Source of the DNA: Methanothrix thermoacetophila PT
GTDB taxonomy: Archaea; Halobacteriota; Methanosarcinia; Methanotrichales; Methanotrichaceae
Assembly: GCF_000014945.1 (NCBI RefSeq)
Contig: NC_008553.1
Location: forward strand, 1,426,001-1,490,000
Direction of reading: 5' to 3'
Length of the DNA stretch: 64,000 bases
Shown: in pieces, positions 16,315-25,427 of the stretch
How positions within the stretch are numbered: position 1 is the stretch's first letter
Layout of the letters: each line of letters starts with the position of its first letter
Notes under the pieces: model-generated
What the model was told of the DNA's origin: nothing
The model's input: the letters and a program-made list of their open reading frames with translations, nothing else
Database searches by the model: none
Translations under genes and position numbers: made by a program

Positions 16315-18299
16315 TCACACCTCCTGATCCTGCACGCGGCGACCTTGAGCTCGGGCATCATAGCTTTCCTGTCGAGAAGCTCTGATGCGATCAGGTTCGT
16401 CTCCGGGAAGTGGAATGGCATGAACAGTGTCCCGCGCTTCTGTCCTTGAGTGATCTGTGCTCGCGCCCTTGCTCTGCCCCATCTAGTCTCGACCATGACG
16501 GCATCACCATCAGCTAATCCGAAACGCATAGCGTCATCTGGATTCACATCGATGTGAATCTCCGGCTCTCGTTTCACAAGCCCTTCACTTCTCATGGTCA
16601 TCGATCCTGAGTTGTAGTGGAGAGCCACACGCCCTGTGATAAGGATCAACGGGTACTCTGTGGATGTGCGCTCAAGCGCTGGGTGATGGACTGGAATGAT
16701 TCTCGCTTTTCCATCCGGAGTGGAGAACCTCTCCCTGTGAAGCAGAGGAGTCCCGGGATGATCCTTATGCGGGCACGGCCAGATGATCCCGCCACGAGCT
16801 CCTGCATTGCTCCTGCTGATGCCGCGGTATGCTGGAACCGCCTGGTTTATCTCCGCCAGAACCTCATCCGGTTCGGATGCGAGATCGAATCCGATGCGTG
16901 CCGCCACCTCTGATAGAATCCACAGATCCATCCTCGCTTCCCCGGGAGGCTCTCCTGCTCGATATATCCACTGGACCCTCCGCTCTGTTGATGTGATTGT
17001 GCCTTCCTTCTCCGCCCATGCAGTCGCTGGCAGCACAAGATCCGCAAGCTTTGCGGTGTCGGTCATGAATATGTCCTGCACGACCATGAAACCTCTCTTC
17101 AACCTCCTCCGGGATACAGTGGGATCTGAGTTCACGATATCCTCGCCCATCACGTAGAGGAACTTGAGATCCGCGTCTGGCATCAGATCAGCGGTAAGTC
17201 CGCGCCCCATCGGAAGGGATCTCGCATTCCATAAACGCCTGAGATCATCGATCGCCCTGGAATCTTCCACAGATCTCCATCCGGGATAGAAATCCGCCAG
17301 AGCCCCCATGTCGCACGCTCCCTGGACGTTGTTCTGCCCCCTCAGCGGAAATATACCGGCGCCAGGTCTTCCAATCTGTCCGCAGACGAGGGCGAGGTTC
17401 GCGCATGCAGCCACATTATCTGTTCCGCATGTGTGCTGTGTGATGCCCATGCAGTAAACTATTGAAGATGCAGGAGATCTCGCATATAGCCTCGCGGCTC
17501 TGATGATATCTCCAGCACTCAGGCCTGTTATCGCGGATACCCTCTCAGGGGTGTAATCTCTGAGATCGAGATTCTCGAATCCAATGGTTCTCTCATTTAT
17601 GAATGCCCTTTTCTCCAGCCCCTCTCTTAGTATTACGTTGATCATGCCGTTGATGAGCGCGATATCTGTGCCAGGGTTGAGCTGCATGTGGAGATCTGCG
17701 AGCCAGGAGGTTGGTGTCACCCTCGGATCTGCTACGATCACAACCGCGCCCCTGTCCTTCGCTCTCAGGATCCACCTGGCTACCACAGGATGGTTCTCAG
17801 CCAGGTTCGATCCGATCACCAGAATGCAATCAGAGAGCGCTAGATCTGATATTGGATTGGTCATCGCGGGGGTTCCGAGCATCTCGCGCAGCGCGATGAT
17901 CGTCGGCGAGTGGCAGCGTCTTGCGCAGTTATCGATGTTGTTCGTCCCCATCAGTCGCGCGATCTTCTGGAAAATATAGTTCTCCTCGTTGGTGCATTTT
18001 GCGGATCCTAGGAATGCAAGGGCCTTCGGCCCTCTCTCCCGCAGAACCTTCTCCATCTCCTCTGCCACTCTGTCAAGCGCCTCGTCCCAGGATACTCTTA
18101 TCCAGTCCTTTCCGACCCTCATCATCGGATACCGCAGCCTCTCCACGTGATTCAGGATATCAAGGGCTGCATTACCCTTCGCGCAGAGAGCCCCCTCATT
18201 GACAGGGTGGTCGGGCATGTACTCCATGCCGTTCCGGGTTATGTAAAACCCGCAGCCCACAGCGCAGTAGGGGCAGACTGTGGGTGTCCTGCCGCTCAT
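16311..18299 (-). CDS. fdhA: Formate dehydrogenase-like molybdopterin oxidoreductase, catalytic subunit
   Basis: This 662-residue Mo/W-bisMGD protein has an N-terminal [4Fe-4S] site (Cys9, Cys12, Cys16, Cys39, then Lys41), the active-site pair Cys129-His130 in NCARRCHSPT, and a C-terminal domain ending like formate dehydrogenases (PELKVAACRIRR). The metal ligand is cysteine rather than selenocysteine. An ATG nine codons upstream is possible, but the one at 18299 follows GGTGATGA and gives the usual N terminus. No FdhB, hydrogenase or F420-binding subunit is in the operon; instead it sits directly behind cooS and a CooF-like gene. Formate/CO2 chemistry is the most likely reaction, but the family also includes other substrates. 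Confidence 0.9.
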   Translation of the reverse strand: MSGRTPTVCPYCAVGCGFYITRNGMEYMPDHPVNEGALCAKGNAALDILNHVERLRYPMMRVGKDWIRVSWDEALDRVAEEMEKVLRERGPKALAFLGSAKCTNEENYIFQKIARLMGTNNIDNCARRCHSPTIIALREMLGTPAMTNPISDLALSDCILVIGSNLAENHPVVARWILRAKDRGAVVIVADPRVTPTSWLADLHMQLNPGTDIALINGMINVILREGLEKRAFINERTIGFENLDLRDYTPERVSAITGLSAGDIIRAARLYARSPASSIVYCMGITQHTCGTDNVAACANLALVCGQIGRPGAGIFPLRGQNNVQGACDMGALADFYPGWRSVEDSRAIDDLRRLWNARSLPMGRGLTADLMPDADLKFLYVMGEDIVNSDPTVSRRRLKRGFMVVQDIFMTDTAKLADLVLPATAWAEKEGTITSTERRVQWIYRAGEPPGEARMDLWILSEVAARIGFDLASEPDEVLAEINQAVPAYRGISRSNAGARGGIIWPCPHKDHPGTPLLHRERFSTPDGKARIIPVHHPALERTSTEYPLILITGRVALHYNSGSMTMRSEGLVKREPEIHIDVNPDDAMRFGLADGDAVMVETRWGRARARAQITQGQKRGTLFMPFHFPETNLIASELLDRKAMMPELKVAACRIRRCD

Positions 18300-18303
18300 T
18301 TCA

Positions 18304-18816
18304 TCACCGACTGCTGACAGCCACACCCCGCGCGACCTTCAGAGCGGATTCTGCCCTCTTCGAGCTCGAGATCTCTTCAACATCCCCGTAGATCAGGGCG
18401 CGTGTGGGACATGCGCTGACGCAGGCAGGTACCTCCAGGTCCGGGCACCTGTCGCATTTTATAGCAACACGAGCCCTTCTGTCCCTGCCAATCACTCCGT
18501 AAGTGCAGACAGAGGCGCACGTCCAGCAACCGATGCAGATATCCTTGTTGTGCCTCACGACTCCAGAGATCGCGTCCTGCGTCAGAGCTCCAGTGGGGCA
18601 AACCGCAACGCACGGCGCATCCTCGCAGTGTCTGCAGAGTATGGGCACCGCGAGAGAGTACTCTGGAACGTGCTCCACGAAGAGACGCTTCTGCGGCATC
18701 TCTGACAACGCTCTGAAGAGATCCCTGCTCTGGGAGTGCTCAACAGCGCATGCTATCTCGCAGGAGCGGCAGCCCATGCATCTCTCCGGGCGAACAAGTA
18801 TCTCCTTCATGGTCAC
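18304..18816 (-). CDS. cooF: CooF-like four-cluster iron-sulfur protein
   Basis: The 170 residues have sixteen cysteines in four groups (CMGCRSCEIAC, CRHCEDAPCVAVC, CIGCWTCASVC, CDRCPDLEVPACVSAC), the pattern of CooF/HycB electron-transfer subunits. CooF takes electrons from CO dehydrogenase. It overlaps cooS by four bases and is followed five bases later by fdhA, so it is well placed to pass electrons from CooS to the molybdopterin subunit. A simple ferredoxin would have only two clusters. Confidence 0.88.
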   Translation of the reverse strand: MTMKEILVRPERCMGCRSCEIACAVEHSQSRDLFRALSEMPQKRLFVEHVPEYSLAVPILCRHCEDAPCVAVCPTGALTQDAISGVVRHNKDICIGCWTCASVCTYGVIGRDRRARVAIKCDRCPDLEVPACVSACPTRALIYGDVEEISSSKRAESALKVARGVAVSSR

Positions 18817-20684
18817 ACCTTCAGACCCAGCGCCCTTCTCTTGCTCTCAATGTGTTCTATAATGAGTTTGGATGCCTTGAACGGATCCGGCTCTACTGCA
18901 AACGTCGCCCCAACAGCATCGCCGAGGTCCTTCGTCAGGATTCTCGTAACCACAGGGCTTCCGAGAACAGGCGGAACCGTGCCCAGCACTGTAAACACTC
19001 CGGATGCAACAACATATGCCCCGATGCTAACCGCCTTCTCGCTCATCCACTCTGGAGCCGCGCCTGCCACTGGAAGATCGCTTATGTCCACGCCAAGCTT
19101 GTTTGCGATCGCTGCTGCCACTACAAGAATTCTGCTTATGTCAACGCATGAGCCCATGTGCAAAACCGGCGGGACGCCGAGGGACTCGCAGACACCTCTG
19201 AGACCGTCTCCGGCCTCCTTTGCAGCCGCAGGCCTGAGCAGACCTGCTTTTGCGCAGGCGATCGCGTTGCATCCTGTGGTTACTACGAGCACGTTGTTCC
19301 TGATCAGCTCCCTGACGAGGTTGACGTGACCATGGTCGTGCGGAACCTTTGGGTTGTTGCACCCGACGACCGCCGCGATGCCCTTTATGGATCCGTTTAC
19401 TATCGCATCTATCAGCGGCTGCGGTGTTCCGCCGAGCGCCTTCAGGATGGCCTCGACGCTGAACCCAACCATGCACTCGCTCCTCTCCCTCGGTATGAGA
19501 ACTCTGCCCCTGTCCCGCTTCGGGTAGTTCTCGACCGCGGTTCTCACGATCTCCCTTGCGATCTCTGCTGCCCTCTCCTCGCTGAACTCCATCCTGAGCG
19601 CCCCGGGGAACTCTGCCTTTGGAGAGGTCGAGATGAACTTCGTGTGATAGCACGCGGCGAGGCCGCCTAGCGACGGCATGATGCACTGCACATCAACCAC
19701 CATCGCCTCAACAGCGCCCGTGATTACAGCGAGCTCCTGCTGGAGGAAGTTTCCTGCAACTGGAATTCCATGGCGCATCAGCACCTCATTTCCGGTGCAG
19801 CATATCCCAGCGACGTTGATTCCGTTAGCTCCGACACTCTTTGCGAGCTTGATCATCTCCGGATCTGATGCAGCTTCAACAATCATCTCCGAGAGGATGG
19901 GCTCGTGGCCGTGGACGATTATGTTAACTTCATCCTCCTTCAGCACTCCCAGGTTCGCCTCTGATCTCCTGGGAGATGGCGTTCCAAAGAGAATATCCTG
20001 CACCTCTGTCGCAATCATCGACGAGCCCCAGCCGTCGGCGATGCTGGTTCTCAGCCCATGCTGCAGGATGTGAAGCGGGTCGTTGTCCACACCCATATGG
20101 GTGCGGTGCATGCACTCCACGATCTCCCTGTCGATGCCTCTCGGGCTTATCCCCAGACTCTCCCAGATCTTCCGGCGCTTCTCCGGGGCTCTGCGGGTGA
20201 GCGTCACATATCCCTCCTGCCTTCCGAAGTCTGAGAGAAGGGCGTTTGCTAGATCCGCTGCACCTCCCTGCTCCCCCCAGCTCGAGATGTTGTACTCGGC
20301 TGCAAGCTCTCTGAGCTTCGCCTCATCCCTGATCTGATAACTCCTTGCCCTTCCCTCTAATGCCTCTTTGAACACTATGACTGCATCCCTTGCATGGTCA
20401 GCATGTGCTGCTGCGCCTGCAGCTATCATCCTCAGGAGGTTGCGCGCAACAATGATGTCAGCTGTCGCGCCACATACGCCCTTATCAGGTCCATCCCCAA
20501 AGGGATCTATTCTGCATGGACCCATGTTGCAGTTGCGGCAGCAAATGCCGAGCTGTCCGAATCCACACTGCGGTTGCTGTTTATTGAAACGATCCCAAAC
20601 AGTCTCCAGCCCAGCCCTGCGTGCCTCGAGCAGCATCTTCGTGGTGGCCGGATCGATGCTTTCCGTTGCAGTTTTGTTCGCCAT
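18813..20684 (-). CDS. cooS: Monofunctional Ni-CO dehydrogenase, catalytic subunit
   Basis: This interconverts CO and CO2. The 623 residues keep all expected metal ligands. Cys40 and Cys48 belong to the D cluster, and Cys49, Cys52, Cys57 and Cys71 to the B cluster. C-cluster ligands lie in IIVHGHEP (His), AGICCTGNE, VDVQCIMP, GCNNPKV, TTGCNAIACAK and HMGSCVDI. The first Met of the frame is at 20708, but the ATG at 20684 gives the family N terminus. It is the first gene of a five-gene operon with CooF-like, FdhA-like and two Fe-S genes. It is distinct from the multi-subunit Cdh complex used in acetate cleavage, which is not in this window. No CooC gene is adjacent; a CooT-like gene lies at 31018. 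Confidence 0.95.
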   Translation of the reverse strand: MANKTATESIDPATTKMLLEARRAGLETVWDRFNKQQPQCGFGQLGICCRNCNMGPCRIDPFGDGPDKGVCGATADIIVARNLLRMIAAGAAAHADHARDAVIVFKEALEGRARSYQIRDEAKLRELAAEYNISSWGEQGGAADLANALLSDFGRQEGYVTLTRRAPEKRRKIWESLGISPRGIDREIVECMHRTHMGVDNDPLHILQHGLRTSIADGWGSSMIATEVQDILFGTPSPRRSEANLGVLKEDEVNIIVHGHEPILSEMIVEAASDPEMIKLAKSVGANGINVAGICCTGNEVLMRHGIPVAGNFLQQELAVITGAVEAMVVDVQCIMPSLGGLAACYHTKFISTSPKAEFPGALRMEFSEERAAEIAREIVRTAVENYPKRDRGRVLIPRERSECMVGFSVEAILKALGGTPQPLIDAIVNGSIKGIAAVVGCNNPKVPHDHGHVNLVRELIRNNVLVVTTGCNAIACAKAGLLRPAAAKEAGDGLRGVCESLGVPPVLHMGSCVDISRILVVAAAIANKLGVDISDLPVAGAAPEWMSEKAVSIGAYVVASGVFTVLGTVPPVLGSPVVTRILTKDLGDAVGATFAVEPDPFKASKLIIEHIESKRRALGLKV

Positions 20685-20813
20685 TTCTGGCCCCCCTTTA
20701 ATGAGCATGTCTCAAATAGCCAGCCGCAACAGGCCGCATGCAGATCCAGCCGAAGGCAAGAGAGGATCATCCTATCGCAGTCGATTACTGGTGCTGTTTT
20801 GAGACACCTTCGA

Positions 20814-20854
20814 TCACAGATCTGCTTATACCTGCCCCGAATGCAGATTTGTGA
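20814..20854. promoter_or_regulatory. Inverted repeat in the cooS leader
   Basis: TCACAGATCTGC and GCAGATTTGTGA are 12-base arms with one mismatch, 17 bases apart. They lie between a TATA-like sequence (20887-20898, minus strand) and the cooS start, so this could be an operator or a leader hairpin. The surrounding gap 20685-21266 holds no recognisable gene. Confidence 0.45.
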
Positions 20855-20886
20855 AGTGTGTGCGTATGCATAGCATGCCATTGTAT

Positions 20887-20898
20887 GACATATAAACA
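20887..20898 (-). promoter_or_regulatory. Candidate TATA box of the cooS operon
   Basis: TGTTTATATGTC on the minus strand would start transcription near 20865, leaving a leader of about 180 bases that contains the inverted repeat. Other A/T-rich stretches exist nearby, so the choice is tentative. Confidence 0.35.
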
Positions 20899-21266
20899 TA
20901 TGGGTACTTAACAATTTTATGATAGAAGTTGACAGCGTGCGCCGCCAGCATACTATTACGCTGCTGGCTGGCGCCGCTCTGCTGTTCTCGCAGTCTCCAG
21001 ATGAGATACCTGCCAGAACATGTCCGACCAATAGACGGGAGCTGCTGTGTTGATAACTTTTTAAAATTACGTCTTATGATATCAATTCCGATCTATTCTC
21101 CACACGTTCCAGGAATCTGTATACCGATTTTCATGACATATCCAACACAGCAACGAGAGACAAAAACCTTACAGCTCTTGTTTATCACAATTACTTTTCG
21201 CTTATTAGCATAAGTCTCCCTGCCATAAAGCAACGCTTATCTTCATGCAGCACAATAGAAATTTTT

Positions 21267-21650
21267 ATGCCCAGGATAGAGATTTCAGAAAACTCAGGTG
21301 CTGAGGAGCTGGCACCCATTGCAATCGCCATAAACGAGATACTCAACCTCCCGGTCACAATGAGAAGCGCCGGAGCCAGGGGGGTGAGAGTGGAGAGGGG
21401 AAAGGTGGTCGATGACGACTACACAGGCCCTGTCCTCGAGGACGTTCTCAGATCTGGAAGAGCAATGAGAACGATACCGTCAAGCGGTGCCTTCAAGGGG
21501 GTTCCGGTATCAGTCGCGCCGATCAGGCTCAAAGATCGTGTTCTCGCTGCCGTCGGCGTGGTCGATGTCGTTGGCACAATCGATATCCCCGAGATCTTCG
21601 GAGCATACGTGGATGTCGTGAGACAGGTTTCGGAGCACAGGAAGCCCTGA
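21267..21650 (+). CDS. DUF2111 family protein
   Basis: The 127-residue product matches the methanogen-associated DUF2111 family, of unknown biochemical role. The core (SAGARGVRVERGKVVDDDY, then TGPVLEDVLRSG and PIRLKDRVLAAVGVVD) resembles a small GAF/PAS-like sensor fold. An A/T-rich AAATTTTTATG immediately precedes the ATG; if it is the TATA box, the true start could be further in. The acetyltransferase gene follows after four bases, so the two are probably co-transcribed. Confidence 0.8.
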   Translation: MPRIEISENSGAEELAPIAIAINEILNLPVTMRSAGARGVRVERGKVVDDDYTGPVLEDVLRSGRAMRTIPSSGAFKGVPVSVAPIRLKDRVLAAVGVVDVVGTIDIPEIFGAYVDVVRQVSEHRKP

Positions 21651-21654
21651 ACAC

Positions 21655-22083
21655 ATGCGGATCCGCAGAGCTTGCATTGAGGATCTCGACAGGATCGTGG
21701 AGATCGAGAGGCTCTGCTTTCCAGAGGAGGTCCTGTTCACAAGAGGTCTCTTCTCATTTCTTTTGAGAAATGCGACAGCCCTTGTGGCCTGCGATGACGA
21801 GATCATGGGATTTGTGATAGGGTATCTCTCCGGAAGAACAGGCGTGATATATACGCTCGATGTGCATCCGGATCACAGACGAAGAGGAGTGGGATCAGCG
21901 CTGCTAGATGCCATCGAGAGGGAGATGCGGGCAGCCGGTGCGAGGCGGTTCAGGCTTGAGGCCGATACCTCAAACAGGGCTGCGCTGGAGCTCTATCACA
22001 GATCTGGCTATGTCGAAGGTGAGGTGCTCAGGAACTACTACGGTTACGGTAAGGATGCAGTCAGGCTCTGGAAGGAGATATGA
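21655..22083 (+). CDS. rimI: GNAT acetyltransferase, RimI-like
   Basis: This transfers acetyl from acetyl-CoA to protein N termini. The 142 residues have the GNAT acetyl-CoA loop VHPDHRRRGVGSALL and the C-terminal motif NRAALELYHRSGYVEGEVLRNYYG typical of RimI/Naa10-like N-alpha-acetyltransferases. It overlaps the following exported protein gene by four bases. Confidence 0.9.
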   Translation: MRIRRACIEDLDRIVEIERLCFPEEVLFTRGLFSFLLRNATALVACDDEIMGFVIGYLSGRTGVIYTLDVHPDHRRRGVGSALLDAIEREMRAAGARRFRLEADTSNRAALELYHRSGYVEGEVLRNYYGYGKDAVRLWKEI

Positions 22084-22616
22084 GTGGTATGCGATCGAAC
22101 GATATGCGAGATGCATGTCTGTTTTTCGTATGCATGATTTTGTGCACGCTCTGGTGCGATGCGGGCGCAGAGACGATCACACTCGGACAGGTGGGTATAT
22201 ACATCGACATGAGCTGCGTGCCGGATCCGTATGTTGTAACTCACGAGGCGATAAAGGAGACGCATTGGCCAGAGCAGATCAACTGCACGGTCCACACAAC
22301 CACCATCGGGCATGCGAATGATGTCATCCTGGAGCTTCACAGGCTGGATGAAGCGATAAATGTGAGCGTGGAGAGGATGCTCTTGTTCGCCGAGCATCTT
22401 ATCCCCCTGGGGTGGAGCACGGAGCATGTGGATTTTGATGTGGCTGGGCATAATGGAGTTTTAATAAATGCGACGGATCTGTACTACCCAAAGATGCGCC
22501 TGATATGTTTCAGCCCTGACGGCGACGATGGTTGGGGGCGCGAAATAATCGTGGCACGGTCAACGATATGGGGCAACCGCAGCATCGATCTATTCAGATC
22601 GATACGTCTACTGTAA
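22080..22616 (+). CDS. Exported protein of unknown function
   Basis: The family is not recognised. The 178 residues begin with a hydrophobic signal-like stretch (ACLFFVCMILCTLWCDAGA) and then form a soluble domain with several N-x-S/T sites and four later cysteines or histidine clusters. It starts inside the end of rimI, but no functional link is evident. The 150 bases after it, up to the metallo-hydrolase gene, contain only a weak seven-base inverted repeat. Confidence 0.72.
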   Translation: MSGMRSNDMRDACLFFVCMILCTLWCDAGAETITLGQVGIYIDMSCVPDPYVVTHEAIKETHWPEQINCTVHTTTIGHANDVILELHRLDEAINVSVERMLLFAEHLIPLGWSTEHVDFDVAGHNGVLINATDLYYPKMRLICFSPDGDDGWGREIIVARSTIWGNRSIDLFRSIRLL

Positions 22617-22768
22617 AGATCATGGGCATGCAGCCCTGCAGCATCGAGCGCCGATTCGATGATGCTCGATTATGCCAGCCCCAACTCACATCTGCGGAGC
22701 GCCTCTGCTAAGTGTCTTCTGCCCCATCATCCGTTCTGATTAAGTACCCCCTCCCATAAGATCCTGAC

Positions 22769-23461
22769 ATGCGATACAAGAACGTGTGCGACAGGGTTTA
22801 TGCGGTTGGAGGCCCTGGCATCACAGGCGGCGATGACTGTTGCGTCTATCTCGTCGACTGTGGTGCCGATCTCGCTCTCATCGATGCAGGCCTGGGAAGG
22901 AGTGTTGATAACATCCTGAGAAACGTCCAGTCCGCAGGATACGAGCCGCACTGGATAAAGTACATAATAGCGACACACTGCCACATCGATCACATCGGGG
23001 GTATAGCGCCGATTGTGAATCTTTACGGTCCGAAGGTCATTGCGCACGAGCTGGACAGGAAGGGCATAGAGGAGGTGCATGATGATCTCACCGCTGCAGA
23101 TCTTTACGGCGTTAAATACACACCGACGAAAGTCGACATATCCCTCAGGGGTGAGCATGAGATGATCCGCATCGGAGACGTAGATTTCCACATGATCCAC
23201 ACGCCAGGCCATACTCCGGGATCCATATCACCCTTCATCGACACAGATGATGGCAGGGTTCTATTCGGGCAGGACATCCACGGGCCGTTTTCTCCACGAT
23301 GGGGCTCGGACCTGGCGAAATGGAAAGAGTCGATGGAGAAGATCCTCTCGCTGAATATCGATGTGCTCTGCGAGGGGCATGCTGGCGTCTACAAGGGGGA
23401 GAATGCGAGAAGGTACATCGAGTCGTACCTCAAAAGATACGGGCAGTCTCGCAGCGTCTAG
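22769..23461 (+). CDS. Metallo-beta-lactamase fold hydrolase
   Basis: The 230-residue protein carries the metal site HCHIDHIGG near residue 72, a later HTPGHTPGS and the final EGHAGV histidine, so a binuclear zinc or iron centre is expected. The substrate cannot be told from sequence; relatives are glyoxalase II-like thioesterases and lactonases. It is preceded by a gap without an obvious promoter and is followed by the BofA-like gene 100 bases later. Confidence 0.9.
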   Translation: MRYKNVCDRVYAVGGPGITGGDDCCVYLVDCGADLALIDAGLGRSVDNILRNVQSAGYEPHWIKYIIATHCHIDHIGGIAPIVNLYGPKVIAHELDRKGIEEVHDDLTAADLYGVKYTPTKVDISLRGEHEMIRIGDVDFHMIHTPGHTPGSISPFIDTDDGRVLFGQDIHGPFSPRWGSDLAKWKESMEKILSLNIDVLCEGHAGVYKGENARRYIESYLKRYGQSRSV

Positions 23462-23560
23462 CAGGCGGAGCGACTCGCATGGATGGAGCATGTCATTATC
23501 CGTTCTGCTCAAAATGGTTAAGACCGATGAGTGAGAACATCTGCACGTGGAGATGATTAT

Positions 23561-23803
23561 GTGATCGAGCTCGGCATGCTTCTGCTTCTGATCGCGGTCC
23601 TGATTGGTCTCTTCGTGATCCTGAAGTCTCTCAGGACCTTTGTGGTCAATGCCCTGATAGGCCTCTTCGTCCTGTACCTCGCAAATGCAGCTGCGGGTCT
23701 CGGCATAGGATACAGCTGGCCTGTTGTCCTGATATGCGCATTCGGCGGAGCGCTCGGCGCCCTGATGGTGATAGCGCTTCATATCATGGGATGGGCGTTC
23801 TGA
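23561..23803 (+). CDS. BofA-like small membrane protein
   Basis: This 80-residue protein has two or three membrane segments and the conserved NALIGLFVLYLAN stretch of the pro-sigma-K processing inhibitor (BofA) family. In Bacillus BofA restrains a membrane protease; archaeal members have no known role. The GTG at 23561 is preceded by GGAGATGAT and is preferred over in-frame upstream codons. It converges with the transporter gene, leaving only 19 bases between them. Confidence 0.75.
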   Translation: MIELGMLLLLIAVLIGLFVILKSLRTFVVNALIGLFVLYLANAAAGLGIGYSWPVVLICAFGGALGALMVIALHIMGWAF

Positions 23804-23822
23804 GAGTCTTTCCGTACCGGTT

Positions 23823-25088
23823 TCACAGAGCAGGCCAGATCTCCAGGAAGAGCCAGTACACGGCCAGGTTCGCTGCTGTGAGAGGGATCCCCGCCTTCAC
23901 GAACTCAAGGAATGTTATCGTGGCTCCATCCTTCTCTGCGTTCTGAATTATTATGACATTGCTCGCAGCTCCAAGTACCGAGAGGTTGCCTGCGATAGTA
24001 CTTCCAGCTGCCAGCGCAACCATCGTCTGGGCAGTCGCCCCGATCTGATCGAGCACTGGCAGGTACAGGGCGACAAAGGGCACGTTTGAGACCAGCTGGC
24101 TCAGTGTGACGCTCAGCCCGAGAACCATGGATACGGAGGCGATGCCATCGCTCTCCAGACTCAGAGACTCCTGGATGAAGCCCGATCTCCACACAGCCTC
24201 CATAAGAACAAACATCGATGCGAAGAATATCAGCGTCTCCCAGTCAATGCCCCTGAGCATCTCCCACCTCCGGTTGCTCAGGGTGATGACAGGGAGAGCT
24301 GCTGCCACCGCAATGTACGTCAGCCTGAACGATTCCCCTGCGCCCAACATCACGGCCACTATCTTCAGGAGTATGAGAACCACTATCGTGGCGAGGGAGA
24401 TCCTGCACACTCGTGCGAGATTCTCATCGCTGAGCGAACAACTCACGTGTATTTGATCCAGCCTCCTGAACTCATTCCTGTAAAAGGCCTTCATCAGGAG
24501 ATAGACTATGAAGAGGTTGATGCATGTAGGTATGAACAGATTGCCGAAGAAGTCCGCGAAGGGATTATCCAGCCCACCGTCGATCGCTATGAGCAGGTTC
24601 TGCGGGTTGCCGATCGGGCTCATCGCGCTTCCTATTGTCACGGCGAACGCCAGCGAGAGGAGCATGAGGGCGGGCGCCACTCTGTGAAGCCTGGAGAGGT
24701 AAAGCACCACAGGGGTGCCTATTATCGCTATGGTGTCGTTCATGAGAAACGCAGAGAGCATGCCCATCCCAAATAGCAGCATTATGAGAAGCTCATCTGT
24801 GCTGTCAGCTCTTCCGAAGAGCCTGTTCGTGAGGTAGAATAGATAGCCGCTCTGGCGCATCGCCTCCCCGACCACGAACATGCCCGCGAGAAAGATCATT
24901 ACATCTGCGTTGATCGATCTTATGGCATCCACGGGGGATATCTCGCCGAGCGCGACAGCAGCAATAGCTCCGCCTGTCATTATCTGCCATATCTTAAGCC
25001 TGATCCCGCCGACCTGCCTGAACGCTATGAGCACGAGAACCAGAAGAAGAATCAGCGTTGAGATCAACTGTGGGTCATCCCAATCCAT
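23823..25088 (-). CDS. ArsB/NhaD-type ion transporter
   Basis: This 421-residue membrane protein has about eleven predicted spans and belongs to the ion-transporter superfamily that includes ArsB, NhaD and citrate/Mg transporters. Characteristic are AFLMNDTIAIIGTPV, the SPIGNPQNLLIA loop, and the C-terminal half-repeat SNVPFVAL with AAGSTIAGNLSVLGAASN. The substrate (arsenite, sodium or an organic anion) cannot be told. An in-frame GTG at 25115 exists, but a TATA box (about 25126-25136) places transcription downstream of it, so the ATG at 25088 is preferred. Confidence 0.85.
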   Translation of the reverse strand: MDWDDPQLISTLILLLVLVLIAFRQVGGIRLKIWQIMTGGAIAAVALGEISPVDAIRSINADVMIFLAGMFVVGEAMRQSGYLFYLTNRLFGRADSTDELLIMLLFGMGMLSAFLMNDTIAIIGTPVVLYLSRLHRVAPALMLLSLAFAVTIGSAMSPIGNPQNLLIAIDGGLDNPFADFFGNLFIPTCINLFIVYLLMKAFYRNEFRRLDQIHVSCSLSDENLARVCRISLATIVVLILLKIVAVMLGAGESFRLTYIAVAAALPVITLSNRRWEMLRGIDWETLIFFASMFVLMEAVWRSGFIQESLSLESDGIASVSMVLGLSVTLSQLVSNVPFVALYLPVLDQIGATAQTMVALAAGSTIAGNLSVLGAASNVIIIQNAEKDGATITFLEFVKAGIPLTAANLAVYWLFLEIWPAL

Positions 25089-25199
25089 CGAATTCGTGGA
25101 CTGAAACTGCTCCACTGTACTCTATGATATAAATCTTCTGCTCCAAGCAGAGGCGTGTTGGAGCTCGATCCGCGAACCTGTCCGAATAAGGACTGCGAT

Positions 25200-25314
25200 C
25201 TTATCCATTTGATGACTTGCCAGAAGGAGCTGTGGTCATGCTATGCGTGGCGAATGAATGAGGTCGTCACCAACCACATCGCATGCCCTACAAGTTGCTA
25301 CCCATATATGAGCG
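25200..25314 (+). repeat. Dispersed diverged repeat, copy A2
   Basis: Alignable with 12861-12980. An open frame runs across it from about 25155 and includes TGT-CCG-AAT-AAG-GAC-TGC just upstream (25179-25196, peptide CPNKDC), like a broken zinc-ribbon coding region. The gap 25089-25469 holds this copy, a second CPNK-like motif on the minus strand (25375-25386) and the promoter of the next gene. Confidence 0.7.
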
Positions 25315-25427
25315 TAAGGATTGAGTATCTCCTCCCATTCAAAAGCAGCACGCCACAGATTCATGAATTCAGCTCTTATTCGGACAGATCCATCTGCAGA
25401 ATCCTCTCGCAGAAGGTCGGCATCACA

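Noticed and set aside
16311-18299. Selenocysteine in the FdhA-like subunit
   Set aside because: The active-site codon is a normal cysteine codon (Cys129); no in-frame TGA is present.
20507-21031. Possible 174-residue protein overlapping the cooS start
   Set aside because: It shares the cooS 5' end in another frame and has low-complexity, Cys-rich translation without similarity.
22620-22680. Seven-base inverted repeat considered as a terminator
   Set aside because: The loop is about 14 bases and no T-run follows; too weak to list.
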